Source: CAXBNB01 sp965267535 (lineage in GTDB: Bacteria; Bacteroidota; Bacteroidia; Cytophagales; Cyclobacteriaceae). From it: a DNA stretch of 64,000 bases. Both the position numbers and the translations under genes were made by a program. The notes beneath the pieces were generated by a model that saw only the letters and a list, made by a program, of their open reading frames with translations, ran no database searches and had not been told where the DNA came from. Within the stretch, counting starts at the first letter, position 1. Every line of letters begins with the position of its first letter. Below are positions 1-8,452 of this stretch, one piece after another. The stretch covers positions 3,162,001 through 3,226,000 of the forward strand of contig OZ254082.1 of the NCBI GenBank assembly GCA_965267535.1, read 5' to 3'.

Positions 1-450
1 GGAGTGAAACATGTGTGTTTACTTAGTAAAAGTTTTACCATATTCTAATCGGTTTGTGTTAGTGATGAATTTTTCTGTTTCAAACAAAAAGCAATCGTTT
101 TCGCCTTCTGTTTTTTTTACAATTAAAGCCGACTTATTTATGGTATCCCAAGGGTGCTATTGAATTAATAAATTATTAATCCTTAATTCCTGTTAATTCA
201 TATTAATTAATAAATATAATAAACTGAAAAACAGTAATTTAAACCCAAAATAAAGAGATGAAACAAGGCCGTTTCAGGAGTAAAAAACACCTCAAAAAAA
301 GACCTTAAAAAATATTAAAAACGGATGCTCTAAAGCAAGAAAATTGAGGGGTAACAAAGGGATAATTTTACGTCAATACCTGGGTAACACACGGTGAAAA
401 TACGACGCGTGCGAGTAGCAATAACTGAAGTTTTTTTTAAGAAGAATAGA
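1..450. other. AT-rich non-coding left edge
   Basis: No convincing gene is seen. The stretch is strongly AT-rich and lies beyond the 3' end of the PHP-family gene. It contains a perfect 13-bp palindrome (TTTACTTAGTAAA) at 18-30. This resembles the half-site of the candidate phosphonate operator elsewhere in the window, but with two fewer bases between the arms. It could belong to a promoter of a gene lying left of the window. Confidence 0.5.
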
Positions 451-1293
451 TCAAAGGGAAATTGCTTTCCACTCGCCATCGTAAAGTTGGCTCATGGTAG
501 TGTAGCCTGCTTTCTTTAAGTTATCGAGCGCTACATCAAAACCTGCGATCAACTCTCTAGGGTGATGTGCGTCGGAATTGATCGTAACCGGAATACCTCT
601 ATTGCAGGCTTCTTCCAATACCCAAACCGACGGGTATGTTGTATCGCATTTTTTCTTGTAAATACCGCGTGTGTTCACCTCCAGTATAGTGTCTGTAGTA
701 GCCAGCAGGTCCAGCGTTTGTTCTATTTCTGTGCGATACCACTGTGACTGCTCGTCAAAGAGCTGCCCTTCGGTATTGTGAATTTTGAGTTTGTCGAGAT
801 GACCCAACAGTGTTGGGGGCTGTGTTGCCAGCATCAACCTAACCAGGTAAAAGTACCTTTTGACCAATTGCTCTACATCACCACTGAAAATCTGTTGAAT
901 AGCATCCAAAAACACCTGACGGCTACCATCTACTTCAAAATGTGTACCATCAGGAAACTGGTCTACATAGTGTACTGAACCCACTGTATAATCCAGCTGC
1001 AAGGCTAAAATCTCTTTTTGCCCCGGACCTATCAATTCAGGGATAAAATCTATTTCCAGCGATGTGTAAACTTGTATTTTGTCTTTGTAAGCCTCTCTAG
1101 CCTGCTCTACTTCGTTCAGGTAATCCGACAGGCGTTCTTTTTTCATGGCCCAGAGTGTGGAAAAAGGCAATGGAGCATGCGACGAAATACCAATGGACTC
1201 CATACCGGCTTCTATTGCAGCCTGAATGTACTCCTCAACATATCCTACGCCATCACAGTAGTGGCTGTGTCCATGGTAGTTGCTCCACTTCAT
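451..1293 (-). CDS. PHP-domain phosphoesterase (histidinol-phosphatase HisJ-like)
   Basis: A 280-residue cytoplasmic protein of the PHP metallohydrolase family. The N-terminal HGHSHYCDG motif (residues 7-15) supplies metal-binding histidines. A glutamate in TSLEIDF (about residue 60), GHLDKLK in the middle and NSDAHHP near the C-terminus complete the usual trinuclear metal-site pattern. HisJ-type members dephosphorylate histidinol phosphate, but nothing here is a histidine biosynthesis gene. The gene lies 6 bp downstream of an organophosphate-type MFS transporter on the same strand and is probably co-transcribed with it. A role in removing phosphate from an imported phosphomonoester is therefore the more natural inference. 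The substrate is not determined by sequence; the family call is firm. Confidence 0.85.
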   Translation of the reverse strand: MKWSNYHGHSHYCDGVGYVEEYIQAAIEAGMESIGISSHAPLPFSTLWAMKKERLSDYLNEVEQAREAYKDKIQVYTSLEIDFIPELIGPGQKEILALQLDYTVGSVHYVDQFPDGTHFEVDGSRQVFLDAIQQIFSGDVEQLVKRYFYLVRLMLATQPPTLLGHLDKLKIHNTEGQLFDEQSQWYRTEIEQTLDLLATTDTILEVNTRGIYKKKCDTTYPSVWVLEEACNRGIPVTINSDAHHPRELIAGFDVALDNLKKAGYTTMSQLYDGEWKAISL

Positions 1294-1299
1294 GTATTC

Positions 1300-2610
1300 T
1301 TACGCATTATTTTCGACAGGGGCATTTGCTACCACCTCCGACAAATCTACTTGTTTTTTCTCACCAAAATTCCATTTAGAAACGGCTAATACTCCTCCTA
1401 TGAGTGCCAGCACTACAAAACCATAAAACAAAGCGTTCCACCCAAGGGTTTCGGAAAAGTAGGCTGCTATAAAAGGCGACATCAGCTGACCGGCAGAGCC
1501 CACTCCATTGATAATACCTGCAGCCATAGCCGCTCCTCGCTTTCCTCCTATATCCATGGCCGTAGCACCACACAGTATAGAGTCCGGACCATAGGTCATG
1601 ATGCCTATCATCCCTATATTGATGCCTATAGCCAGCATGCCGAGATTGGCTATGACCGGCTGTAAAAAACATAGACCAGCCATACAAAACAACATAATAG
1701 CCACTACAGGGAAACGTTTGGATCGCATAAAATGATCGGATATATACCCGGCAGCCAGAACACCAAAAAAACCGACTAGTTCATATACTGATGACAGATA
1801 GCCCGAGTCTTCGTTGGAATAATTAAGTGCTTCCACCATGTACATGGGCAGCCAAAACAAAAACACATACCGTGTAAGCTTGAGCACAAAATAGATAAAC
1901 GCAGCTATCCACAACTCGCTCTTTACCACCAGCACGCGTATAATATCGTACTGCTCCTTGCGCGACTGGGTGGAAGATTGCTCGCCCTCGTCTTTAACCA
2001 ACACCGGCAAGCCTACATCGGGCGGACGGTTTCTTACAAAAAATGCATACGCCAACGTAATGGCAGCCAACACCAGCGCCGGCATAAAGTAAGCCCTACG
2101 CCATCCCAACTCTACCAAAAACCAATCGGCAGTAGCCCAGTATGTAGCAAATATGGTAGCCAAAAAAGCACCTATTACGTAGCAGGTACTCCACCATGAC
2201 ATCACTACCCCCCTTTCGTTGGGCAAAAACCAGGGAGTCATGTTTTTGATCAACCCCGACCAGCCCGTAGATTGGCCCAGTCCGTTTGTACCCATCAGAA
2301 AAACAAAAGCCAGCAAACTGCCTGTCATACCCATAGTAAAATTGGCTATTACCGCTATAAGCAATCCCAGACTTACAATCAGCCTGGGGCCCCACCTGTC
2401 CGAAAGGTAGCCGCTAACAAACTGACCTACCATATAGGTAAAGCTATAGACCGTCAGTACTATAGCCATATCGTTTTTACTATAGCCTAGTTCGTCTATT
2501 ATAATAGGCATAGTCACGCTAAAATTTTTCCTGCAAAAATAAAACCCGGCATAGCCCAGCCAGGTCAACGCAAAAACTCTAAACCGCCAATGTTTTAGTA
2601 TCTTATCCAC
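1300..2610 (-). CDS. MFS transporter, organophosphate:phosphate antiporter (OPA/GlpT-like) family
   Basis: A 436-residue inner-membrane protein with about 12 hydrophobic segments. The N-terminal YAGFYFCRKNFS segment and the DRWGPR loop (loop 2-3) are typical of the OPA branch (GlpT, UhpT, PgtP). Family members exchange phosphate for phosphorylated C3-C6 compounds. It lies upstream of, and 6 bp from, the PHP phosphoesterase, and divergently from phnW across a 157-bp intergenic region. That region holds a candidate operator and, for this gene, a good -7 element (TAAGTTTG on the minus strand, 2646-2653). Given that setting it may import an aminophosphonate or a phosphonate or phosphate ester. 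The family is clear; the substrate is inference. Confidence 0.85.
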   Translation of the reverse strand: MDKILKHWRFRVFALTWLGYAGFYFCRKNFSVTMPIIIDELGYSKNDMAIVLTVYSFTYMVGQFVSGYLSDRWGPRLIVSLGLLIAVIANFTMGMTGSLLAFVFLMGTNGLGQSTGWSGLIKNMTPWFLPNERGVVMSWWSTCYVIGAFLATIFATYWATADWFLVELGWRRAYFMPALVLAAITLAYAFFVRNRPPDVGLPVLVKDEGEQSSTQSRKEQYDIIRVLVVKSELWIAAFIYFVLKLTRYVFLFWLPMYMVEALNYSNEDSGYLSSVYELVGFFGVLAAGYISDHFMRSKRFPVVAIMLFCMAGLCFLQPVIANLGMLAIGINIGMIGIMTYGPDSILCGATAMDIGGKRGAAMAAGIINGVGSAGQLMSPFIAAYFSETLGWNALFYGFVVLALIGGVLAVSKWNFGEKKQVDLSEVVANAPVENNA

Positions 2611-2645
2611 AGTTGATGTTGTTCAATTTAGTTCGAATGATTTTC

Positions 2646-2679
2646 CAAACTTAAGGCAATCATTATAATATATATCAAA
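2646..2679 (-). promoter_or_regulatory. Bacteroidota-type promoter of the OPA transporter operon
   Basis: Read on the minus strand, TAAGTTTG (2653-2646) matches the Bacteroidota -7 consensus TAnnTTTG exactly. A TTTG (2679-2676) lies 22 bp further upstream, near the -33 position. This would start transcription around 2640, some 30 bp before the transporter start codon. Assigned by pattern only. Confidence 0.5.
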
Positions 2680-2692
2680 TTTTGTGTAATAA

Positions 2693-2711
2693 ATTTTAAT
2701 ATAAGTAAATA
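2693..2711. promoter_or_regulatory. Candidate operator between OPA transporter and phnW
   Basis: An imperfect palindrome centred at 2702 matches the perfect palindrome in front of phnA (TATTTACTATTAGTAAATA) at 15 of 19 positions, with the right arm GTAAATA fully conserved. It lies about 16 bp upstream of a near-consensus -7 element for phnW (TAGTTTTA, 2718-2725), the same arrangement as at phnA. The background is AT-rich, so some similarity is expected by chance. Confidence 0.45.
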
Positions 2712-2767
2712 TATAAATAGTTTTACAGCTATAAGCATAATCCATAAGAATTTACTGTTAAGAAACC

Positions 2768-3880
2768 ATGAACAATAATAATATCCCCGATAATCCGTAC
2801 TTTCTGCTCACCCCCGGGCCTTTAAGTACTTCTAAAACCGTAAAATCGGTAATGCTCAGAGACTGGTGTACCTGGGACGAAGACTATAATCTGGGTGTGG
2901 TAGAGAAAATACGGTCCGGCCTGATCAAACTGGCTACCGACACAAACGACTACACCGCAGTACTCATGCAAGGTAGTGGCACTTTTAGTGTAGAAGCTAC
3001 TATAGGTAGCGTGTTGCCTCCCGATGGCAAACTTCTCGTACTGGCTAACGGTGCGTACGGCCAGCGACTTGCTCAGATTTCTCAGCGCCTGAAAATCGAC
3101 ACGGTCGTACACGACAGTGGTGAAGTAAAGCAGCCTGATCTGAATTTGCTGGAAAAAACCCTGGAGCAGGATAAGGATATCACACATGTAGTAGTAGTAC
3201 ACTGTGAAACGACTACCGGTATGCTAAACCCTATAGCTGAAATAGGGAAAATAGCCAAAGCACACCAAAAAGTATTTATAGTAGATGCTATGAGTAGCTT
3301 TGGTGGTATACCCATAGATGTAGACGGTATTGGTATAGACTTTATCATCAGCAGTGCCAATAAGTGTATTCAGGGTGTACCGGGTTTTGGTTTTGTTATA
3401 GCTAAAAAAGAAGCTCTGGAAAAAACCAAAGGCTATGCCAGATCACTGAGTCTGGACTTGTACGATCAGTGGAAAACCATGGAAGACGGCAAGGGAAAAT
3501 GGCGATACACCTCTCCCACTCACACGGTGAGGGCCTTTATGCAAGCCATGATAGAACTGGAAGAGGAAGGTGGTGTAGCACAGCGATACGCCCGATACAA
3601 AGAGAACCACCGTGTATTGGTAGAAGGCATGAAAGAACAGGGCTTTGATACGCTACTGGACGCCTCGTTGCAGTCGCCCATCATTACTTCATTTATCAAT
3701 CCTAAAGAGGATGCCTACAACTTCAACACTTTCTACCACACGCTAAAGGAAAAGGGGTTTGTTATATATCCCGGTAAAGTATCGGTAGCCGATACCTTTA
3801 GAATAGGAAACATCGGGCATGTGTTTCCCGACGATATGCGTCAACTCATAGAGAAAATAAGATCTTCTGTATTTTGGTAA
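2768..3880 (+). CDS. phnW: 2-aminoethylphosphonate:pyruvate transaminase PhnW
   Basis: A 370-residue class V (fold type I) PLP aminotransferase, the normal length for PhnW. It transfers the amino group of 2-aminoethylphosphonate to pyruvate, giving phosphonoacetaldehyde and alanine in the cytoplasm. The N-terminal LLTPGPLSTS and RDWCTWDEDY motifs are characteristic of PhnW. D173 in VDAMSSFGG and K199 in SSANKCIQG are the cofactor-contacting aspartate and Schiff-base lysine. It is a single-gene unit: the regulator converges on it, and phnA and phnY follow beyond. Phosphonoacetaldehyde hydrolase (PhnX) is absent; the product is instead handled by PhnY and PhnA encoded just downstream. PhnW is usually specific for unsubstituted AEP, so hydroxylated AEP would need the PbfA-type lyase found at 32-33 kb. 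Confidence 0.93.
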   Translation: MNNNNIPDNPYFLLTPGPLSTSKTVKSVMLRDWCTWDEDYNLGVVEKIRSGLIKLATDTNDYTAVLMQGSGTFSVEATIGSVLPPDGKLLVLANGAYGQRLAQISQRLKIDTVVHDSGEVKQPDLNLLEKTLEQDKDITHVVVVHCETTTGMLNPIAEIGKIAKAHQKVFIVDAMSSFGGIPIDVDGIGIDFIISSANKCIQGVPGFGFVIAKKEALEKTKGYARSLSLDLYDQWKTMEDGKGKWRYTSPTHTVRAFMQAMIELEEEGGVAQRYARYKENHRVLVEGMKEQGFDTLLDASLQSPIITSFINPKEDAYNFNTFYHTLKEKGFVIYPGKVSVADTFRIGNIGHVFPDDMRQLIEKIRSSVFW

Positions 3881-3886
3881 TACCAG

Positions 3887-3917
3887 ACAGCCTGTTTCAC
3901 CTCGGTGAGCAGGCTGT
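3887..3917. terminator. Convergent terminator between phnW and the regulator
   Basis: An 8-bp perfect stem (ACAGCCTG / CAGGCTGT) encloses an inner CACC/GGTG stem. It lies 7 bp after the phnW stop and just beyond the 3' end of the convergent regulator gene. There is no long T-run on either side. Confidence 0.65.
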
Positions 3918-3920
3918 TCA

Positions 3921-4502
3921 TTACGACTTGTTGAGGTCAAACATATACACCTTAAACAGCACAGCTCCGGATTTCAGATTGTTTTTAACCGAATGCGGCA
4001 CACTTCCATCAAAATAAAAGGTATCACCTTCGCTAAGCACGATTTCTTCATGATCAAAACCGTAAGTAACCGAACCAGCCACTACATAAATCAGCTCCAT
4101 GGCATCTGTGGCAATTGGCTCACGAAAACACTCGGGTTTAACTCTTACGATATTGGCTCTGAAACTAATGTCCGATACGTCCTGATGGATCAACGACTCG
4201 TACGTCAAACCTTCTGAATCTTCGCGCTCCTCAATGGTACCTTCGCCCTTTTTTACCAGCAAATACGTAGCTTCCTTGTTGCTCACTACATTTTCTACCA
4301 GGTCTGCCATATTTACATCCAGTGCCTTGGATATATTGAGCAACACAGGCAAAGAGGGTACAGCCCTAAAGTTTTCAATCTTCGACAATAATCCTGCTGT
4401 GATATTACTTCGTGAAGCCACGTCCTGCAAGTTAAAGCCACGTTGCTTTCTTTCTTCTTTTATCTTCTTACCGATGTTACTCAGGATATCGTCTTTTACC
4501 AT
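3921..4502 (-). CDS. XRE-family HTH regulator with C-terminal cupin sensor domain
   Basis: A 193-residue transcription factor. Residues about 8-62 are a helix-turn-helix of the Cro/CI type (GKKIKEERKQRGFNLQDVA, then the SNITAGLLSKIE recognition region). Residues about 115-190 form a double-stranded beta-helix cupin (AMELIYVVAGS, SEGDTFYFDGSVPHSV). Such XRE-cupin proteins act as dimers that bind palindromes and sense small ligands. I chose the ATG at 4502, giving MVKDDILSNIG; an in-frame ATG at 4577 would add 25 poorly conserved residues. It sits between phnW and phnA and is transcribed away from phnA, so it is the obvious candidate to bind the palindrome at 4642-4660. Whether it represses or activates cannot be read from the sequence. 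Confidence 0.9.
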   Translation of the reverse strand: MVKDDILSNIGKKIKEERKQRGFNLQDVASRSNITAGLLSKIENFRAVPSLPVLLNISKALDVNMADLVENVVSNKEATYLLVKKGEGTIEEREDSEGLTYESLIHQDVSDISFRANIVRVKPECFREPIATDAMELIYVVAGSVTYGFDHEEIVLSEGDTFYFDGSVPHSVKNNLKSGAVLFKVYMFDLNKS

Positions 4503-4641
4503 GTTTTGTTTCTGTTTAGGGATTGGAGCTGCCAATCTATCTCGCTTCCATGCCAATAAAACGGGAAGATTTAACAAATGGGCGACTAATTTAACAACCT
4601 TACAAGAGGATGCAGCCTATAAACTTAATAAAAATTTAACA

Positions 4642-4660
4642 TATTTACTATTAGTAAATA
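4642..4660. promoter_or_regulatory. Perfect 19-bp palindromic operator in front of phnA
   Basis: TATTTACTA-T-TAGTAAATA is a perfect inverted repeat with 9-bp arms around one central base. Its centre (4651) is 18 bp upstream of the phnA -7 element, so a bound protein would cover the -33 region. The neighbouring XRE-cupin regulator is the likely ligand. Similar sites lie at 2693-2711 and 33687-33705. Confidence 0.7.
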
Positions 4661-4668
4661 AAAATACC

Positions 4669-4676
4669 TATTTTTG
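4669..4676 (+). promoter_or_regulatory. phnA: phnA promoter -7 element
   Basis: TATTTTTG matches the Bacteroidota -7 consensus TAnnTTTG exactly and lies 30 bp before the phnA start codon. No TTTG is seen at -33; that position is occupied by the palindromic operator, which suggests a regulator-dependent promoter. Confidence 0.55.
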
Positions 4677-4706
4677 ACAAATATTATATTTTAAGCAAAT
4701 AAGACA

Positions 4707-5924
4707 ATGATAACAGTAAACGGCAAAAACTACAACACCAAGAGTAAACCGATAGTGGCTATCTGCATGGACGGAACTTCATACGATTACTATGAAGCGG
4801 CCAAAGACAGAATGCCTAACCTGCAGCGGTTCATCAAAGAAGGTTCACTGGGTTTTGTACATTCGGTAATACCATCTTTTACCAACCCCAATAATATGGC
4901 AATAGCTACCGGTGTAACGCCTGACATCAATGGTATTTGTGGAAACTTCTACTACGACAAAGCCCTCGATCAGGAGGTAATGATGAATGACCCCAAATAC
5001 ATGACAGCTGATACCATCTTCTCGAAATTTGCTGAAGCAGGTAAAAAAGTAGCCGTTGTGACCACAAAAGACAAGCTAAGAAAAATGCTGAGTAAAGACC
5101 TGTCTGAAGGTATTTGTTTTTCAGCAGAGTTTTCTGCTAATGCTACTCTGGAAGAAAACGGAATAGAAAATGTATTGGAGCTTATGGGAAAGCCTAATCC
5201 TACTATTTACGATCCTAATATTTCTGTTTACTGTATAGAAGCTGGAGCCAAATTGCTGGAAAAAGAGCACTTTGATCTCCTCTACCTGACTACCACAGAC
5301 TTTGTACAACACAAATATGCTCCTAACGATCCTGAGGCTATAGAATTTCTGGCCAACATAGATCACTGGATAGGAGAACTCGACAAACTGGGTGCTATCA
5401 TAGCCGTAACGGCAGACCATGGCATGAGTGCCAAAACCAACCCTGACGGCAGCCCCAAGGTACAATTTATCGAAACCATACTAGCCGACGCTGGCATCTC
5501 ATCGCGTGTGATTCTGCCTATAACAGACCCATACGTAGTACACCACGGTGCTTTGGGATCTTACGGCACAGTATATCTGGCAGAAGGCGATATAGCCAAA
5601 GCCAAAGAAGTACTGAGTGGCCTGGATGGCATAGAGCTGGTACTGACCAATGCCGAAGCTGTGGCAAAATACAACCTGCCATCGGATAGAATAGGCGAAC
5701 TGGTGGTACTCTCTGACGAGCACACCGTAATAGGCCGCTCAGAAGACTGGCACGACCTGGACAAGGTGAAAACCGGCCTGCGCTCACATGGCGGTGTACA
5801 CGAGAGTGTAGTACCCATGATCCTCAATAGAAAACTAACCCCTGAATACGAAACCAAACTAGCCTCAGGCGATGCACGAAATTTCCATATCTATGACTTT
5901 TTGTGCAACGGAACCATTGATTAA
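4707..5924 (+). CDS. phnA: Phosphonoacetate hydrolase PhnA
   Basis: A 405-residue zinc hydrolase of the alkaline phosphatase superfamily that cleaves the C-P bond of phosphonoacetate to acetate and phosphate. Metal ligands are visible: D22 (CMDGT), nucleophile T59 (PSFTNP), D198 and H202 (TTTDFVQHKYAP), D237 and H238 (TADHGM), H361 (RSHGGVHE). K121 and K123 in TTKDKLRK correspond to the substrate-binding lysine pair known in the Sinorhizobium enzyme. These separate PhnA from nucleotide pyrophosphatases of the same fold. There is no signal peptide, so it acts in the cytoplasm. It leads an operon with phnY, which starts 6 bp after its stop; its promoter carries the palindromic operator. Confidence 0.95.
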   Translation: MITVNGKNYNTKSKPIVAICMDGTSYDYYEAAKDRMPNLQRFIKEGSLGFVHSVIPSFTNPNNMAIATGVTPDINGICGNFYYDKALDQEVMMNDPKYMTADTIFSKFAEAGKKVAVVTTKDKLRKMLSKDLSEGICFSAEFSANATLEENGIENVLELMGKPNPTIYDPNISVYCIEAGAKLLEKEHFDLLYLTTTDFVQHKYAPNDPEAIEFLANIDHWIGELDKLGAIIAVTADHGMSAKTNPDGSPKVQFIETILADAGISSRVILPITDPYVVHHGALGSYGTVYLAEGDIAKAKEVLSGLDGIELVLTNAEAVAKYNLPSDRIGELVVLSDEHTVIGRSEDWHDLDKVKTGLRSHGGVHESVVPMILNRKLTPEYETKLASGDARNFHIYDFLCNGTID

Positions 5925-5930
5925 TACATT

Positions 5931-7370
5931 ATGGAAAACAATTCGATAATGGAATTTGGCAGTATCATCGGTGGGCAGGAAATAAAATCCGGCCAGTGGA
6001 TAGATGTATACAACCCCTACACGAAAAAGCAGGTAGGACGAGTGGCATCTATCGACCCATCGAAACTAGACCAAATTCTGCAAGACACCCACGACACCAA
6101 ACTCACGCTCACCCGCTACGAGCGCCAGGCTATACTAAACAAAATGGCCGATGCTGTAGACGAGCGGGTAGACGAAATCAGCCGGATGATTACCGATGAG
6201 GCTGGTCTGAGTCTGAAAGATACACGGTATGAAGCCAGCCGGGTAGCCGATGTACTTCGCTTTTCTGCCATCAAAGCTCTGGACGATGACTCGCAGGTAT
6301 TTCCCTGCGATGTGTCCAAAAATGGCAAAAGCAGAAGAATATACACCACCCGGGAACCACTTAAGCTAATTTCGGCCATTACGCCATTTAATCACCCGAT
6401 GAATCAGGTGATACACAAAATAGCTCCGGCCATAGCTACCAACAACACTGTGATCCTTAAGCCCTCGGAACGTACACCTCTATCGGCCTATTACCTGGCC
6501 AAGCTCGCTCTGGACTGTGGATTACCTCCTCATGCGCTCAATGTGATCAATGGCCCCATTGAACAACTCGCCGATACCCTGGTAAAAGACGACAGAATTA
6601 GTCTGGTATCGTTTACAGGTAGTAGCGCTATAGGCAAGCACATAGCAGAAAGCTCCGGCTATAAAAAACTGGTACTGGAACTCGGCGGCAGCTCAGCCAT
6701 GCTGGTATTGCAGGATGCCGACATAGACGAAGCGGTAGAAGTAACAATAAACGGAACGTTTAAAAACTCGGCTCAACGCTGCACTGCTATCCGACGCATA
6801 CTCGTACATGAGTCTATAGCCGACCAGTATGCCGAAAAACTGACTGAAGCCGTTAGCAAAATAACCTATGGCGACCCATACGACCCGACCAACGACATGG
6901 GCACGGTAATACACGAGGAGGCTGCCAAAGAAATGGAAAGCAGGGTAAATGACGCCATCAAACGAGGCGCTAAATGCCTGATTGGCAACAAACGAGAAGG
7001 AGCTGTATACTCACCTACCGTGCTGGATCATGTAGCCAACGATTATGAGGTGGTAGCCAAAGAAACATTTGGTCCTGTGGCGCCAATCATACGCTTCAAA
7101 ACGTTGGATGAGGCCATCAGAATAGCCAATGAAACCCCATACGGACTGTCAGGAGCTGTGGTGAGTAATCACTGGCCATCGATCCAGCGCGTGATCAACG
7201 AACTGGAAACCGGCACGGTAAACGTGAATGAAGCTCCGAGCTACAGACTGGAGTGGACCCCCTTTGGTGGTGTGAAAGATTCGGGACTAGGATATAAAGA
7301 AGGCGTAATAGAAGCGATGAAAGCCTACACGTATGTAAAAACATACTCCCTGCCCTGGGATACACCCTGA
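5931..7370 (+). CDS. phnY: Phosphonoacetaldehyde dehydrogenase PhnY
   Basis: A 479-residue NAD(P)-dependent aldehyde dehydrogenase that oxidises phosphonoacetaldehyde to phosphonoacetate, the substrate of PhnA. The general base E250 (LVLELGG) and nucleophile C284 with the preceding R283 (SAQRCTAIRR) are in place; an arginine next to the catalytic cysteine is known to help bind the phosphonate group in PhnY. TPFNHPMNQ and SFTGSSAIG mark the cofactor site. Position directly behind phnA (6-bp gap) and the terminator at 7410-7445 define a two-gene transcript. The general ALDH fold is certain; the specific function rests on motif plus operon context with phnA and phnW. Confidence 0.92.
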   Translation: MENNSIMEFGSIIGGQEIKSGQWIDVYNPYTKKQVGRVASIDPSKLDQILQDTHDTKLTLTRYERQAILNKMADAVDERVDEISRMITDEAGLSLKDTRYEASRVADVLRFSAIKALDDDSQVFPCDVSKNGKSRRIYTTREPLKLISAITPFNHPMNQVIHKIAPAIATNNTVILKPSERTPLSAYYLAKLALDCGLPPHALNVINGPIEQLADTLVKDDRISLVSFTGSSAIGKHIAESSGYKKLVLELGGSSAMLVLQDADIDEAVEVTINGTFKNSAQRCTAIRRILVHESIADQYAEKLTEAVSKITYGDPYDPTNDMGTVIHEEAAKEMESRVNDAIKRGAKCLIGNKREGAVYSPTVLDHVANDYEVVAKETFGPVAPIIRFKTLDEAIRIANETPYGLSGAVVSNHWPSIQRVINELETGTVNVNEAPSYRLEWTPFGGVKDSGLGYKEGVIEAMKAYTYVKTYSLPWDTP

Positions 7371-7409
7371 TCCAAATGAACGAAAAACAATAAATATCTC
7401 TTTTTCAGT

Positions 7410-7445
7410 GTGGCAGCTTTCCGGTTGGGAGTTGCCACTTTTTTT
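7410..7445 (+). terminator. Terminator of the phnA-phnY operon
   Basis: A 9-bp stem (GTGGCAGCT / AGTTGCCAC with one G-T pair) around an 11-base loop is followed by seven T residues. It separates phnY from the metallophosphoesterase gene, which starts at 7469. Confidence 0.85.
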
Positions 7446-7468
7446 AGATCAACAAAAGAACTACTACT

Positions 7469-8446
7469 ATGAAACGCAGGTCATTTATCAAAAAACTGGG
7501 GATAGCAGGCGGCACAGTTGTGCTACCCTGGTCGGTAAACACGCTGGCACAGGCCGAAACTAAAAAAATCCGCTTTGGACTGATCGCCGATGTGCATCAA
7601 GACATCATGCACGATGGCGAAGAGCGATTGCAGGCATTTATGGACGAAAGTAATAGCCGTGAATTGGATTTTATCGTGCAACTGGGAGACTTTTGCAGGC
7701 CATACGACTACAACCTTTCCTTTCTCAACCGCTTTAACCAATACAAAGGAGCTAAACACCACGTGCTGGGCAATCACGATACCGATGGCGGATTTACCCG
7801 TGAGCAAGCCATGGAATTTTGGGGAATGCCAGCCCGCTATTATTCGTATGACACAGGTGGTTTTCACTTTATCATTCTCGATGGAAATGATCCCAACCCC
7901 AAGCCCTGGTCGGGATACAATCGCTACATCAACAGTGAGCAGCAGCAATGGCTGAAAGAAGACCTGGCTAAAACCAACCTGCCTACAATTATTTTTTCTC
8001 ATCAAACCCTGGAAAATGAAGACGGAGGAGTAGCTAATCAACAAGAAGTACGAGCCATTCTGGAAGAAGCAAACAAAAAAGCAGAGGGTGGCAAGGTGAT
8101 CGCCTGTATCTGTGGGCATCACCACACCGACTACATGACTGACATCAACGGCATATACTACATCCAGATCAACAGTGCCTCATATCGGTGGGTTGGGGGC
8201 GATTATAAGCAAGTGCGCTATAACAATGCCATAGATGAAAAATACCCATGGATCAAATACACCATACCTTACGAAAAGCCGCTATTTACTTTTGTTGAGA
8301 TCAATCCCAAAGGGCAATTAACGATCGAGTCGAGTAAAACCAAATTTGTAGGGGCCGGGCCGGAAGAAATGAACATGCCCGAGCGCCCTGAAAACGACCC
8401 TATAACGCCTAAAATATCAGGCAGAAAGATCAAATTTAGATCCTAA
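7469..8446 (+). CDS. Tat-exported calcineurin-like metallophosphoesterase
   Basis: A 325-residue protein with an N-terminal twin-arginine motif (RRSFIKK, residues 3-9) and a hydrophobic stretch ending near AQAE, so export as a folded metalloenzyme is likely. The calcineurin-like phosphoesterase motifs appear in order: D41-V-H43, G73-D74, G101-N-H-D104, a late histidine in IIFSHQT, and CGHHHTD. Family members hydrolyse phosphomonoesters or diesters. It follows the phnAY terminator and converges with the purple acid phosphatase-like gene, the two ending 6 bp apart. A periplasmic role in releasing phosphate or a phosphonate from an ester is plausible but not shown by the sequence. Confidence 0.85.
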   Translation: MKRRSFIKKLGIAGGTVVLPWSVNTLAQAETKKIRFGLIADVHQDIMHDGEERLQAFMDESNSRELDFIVQLGDFCRPYDYNLSFLNRFNQYKGAKHHVLGNHDTDGGFTREQAMEFWGMPARYYSYDTGGFHFIILDGNDPNPKPWSGYNRYINSEQQQWLKEDLAKTNLPTIIFSHQTLENEDGGVANQQEVRAILEEANKKAEGGKVIACICGHHHTDYMTDINGIYYIQINSASYRWVGGDYKQVRYNNAIDEKYPWIKYTIPYEKPLFTFVEINPKGQLTIESSKTKFVGAGPEEMNMPERPENDPITPKISGRKIKFRS

Positions 8447-8452
8447 AAATTT

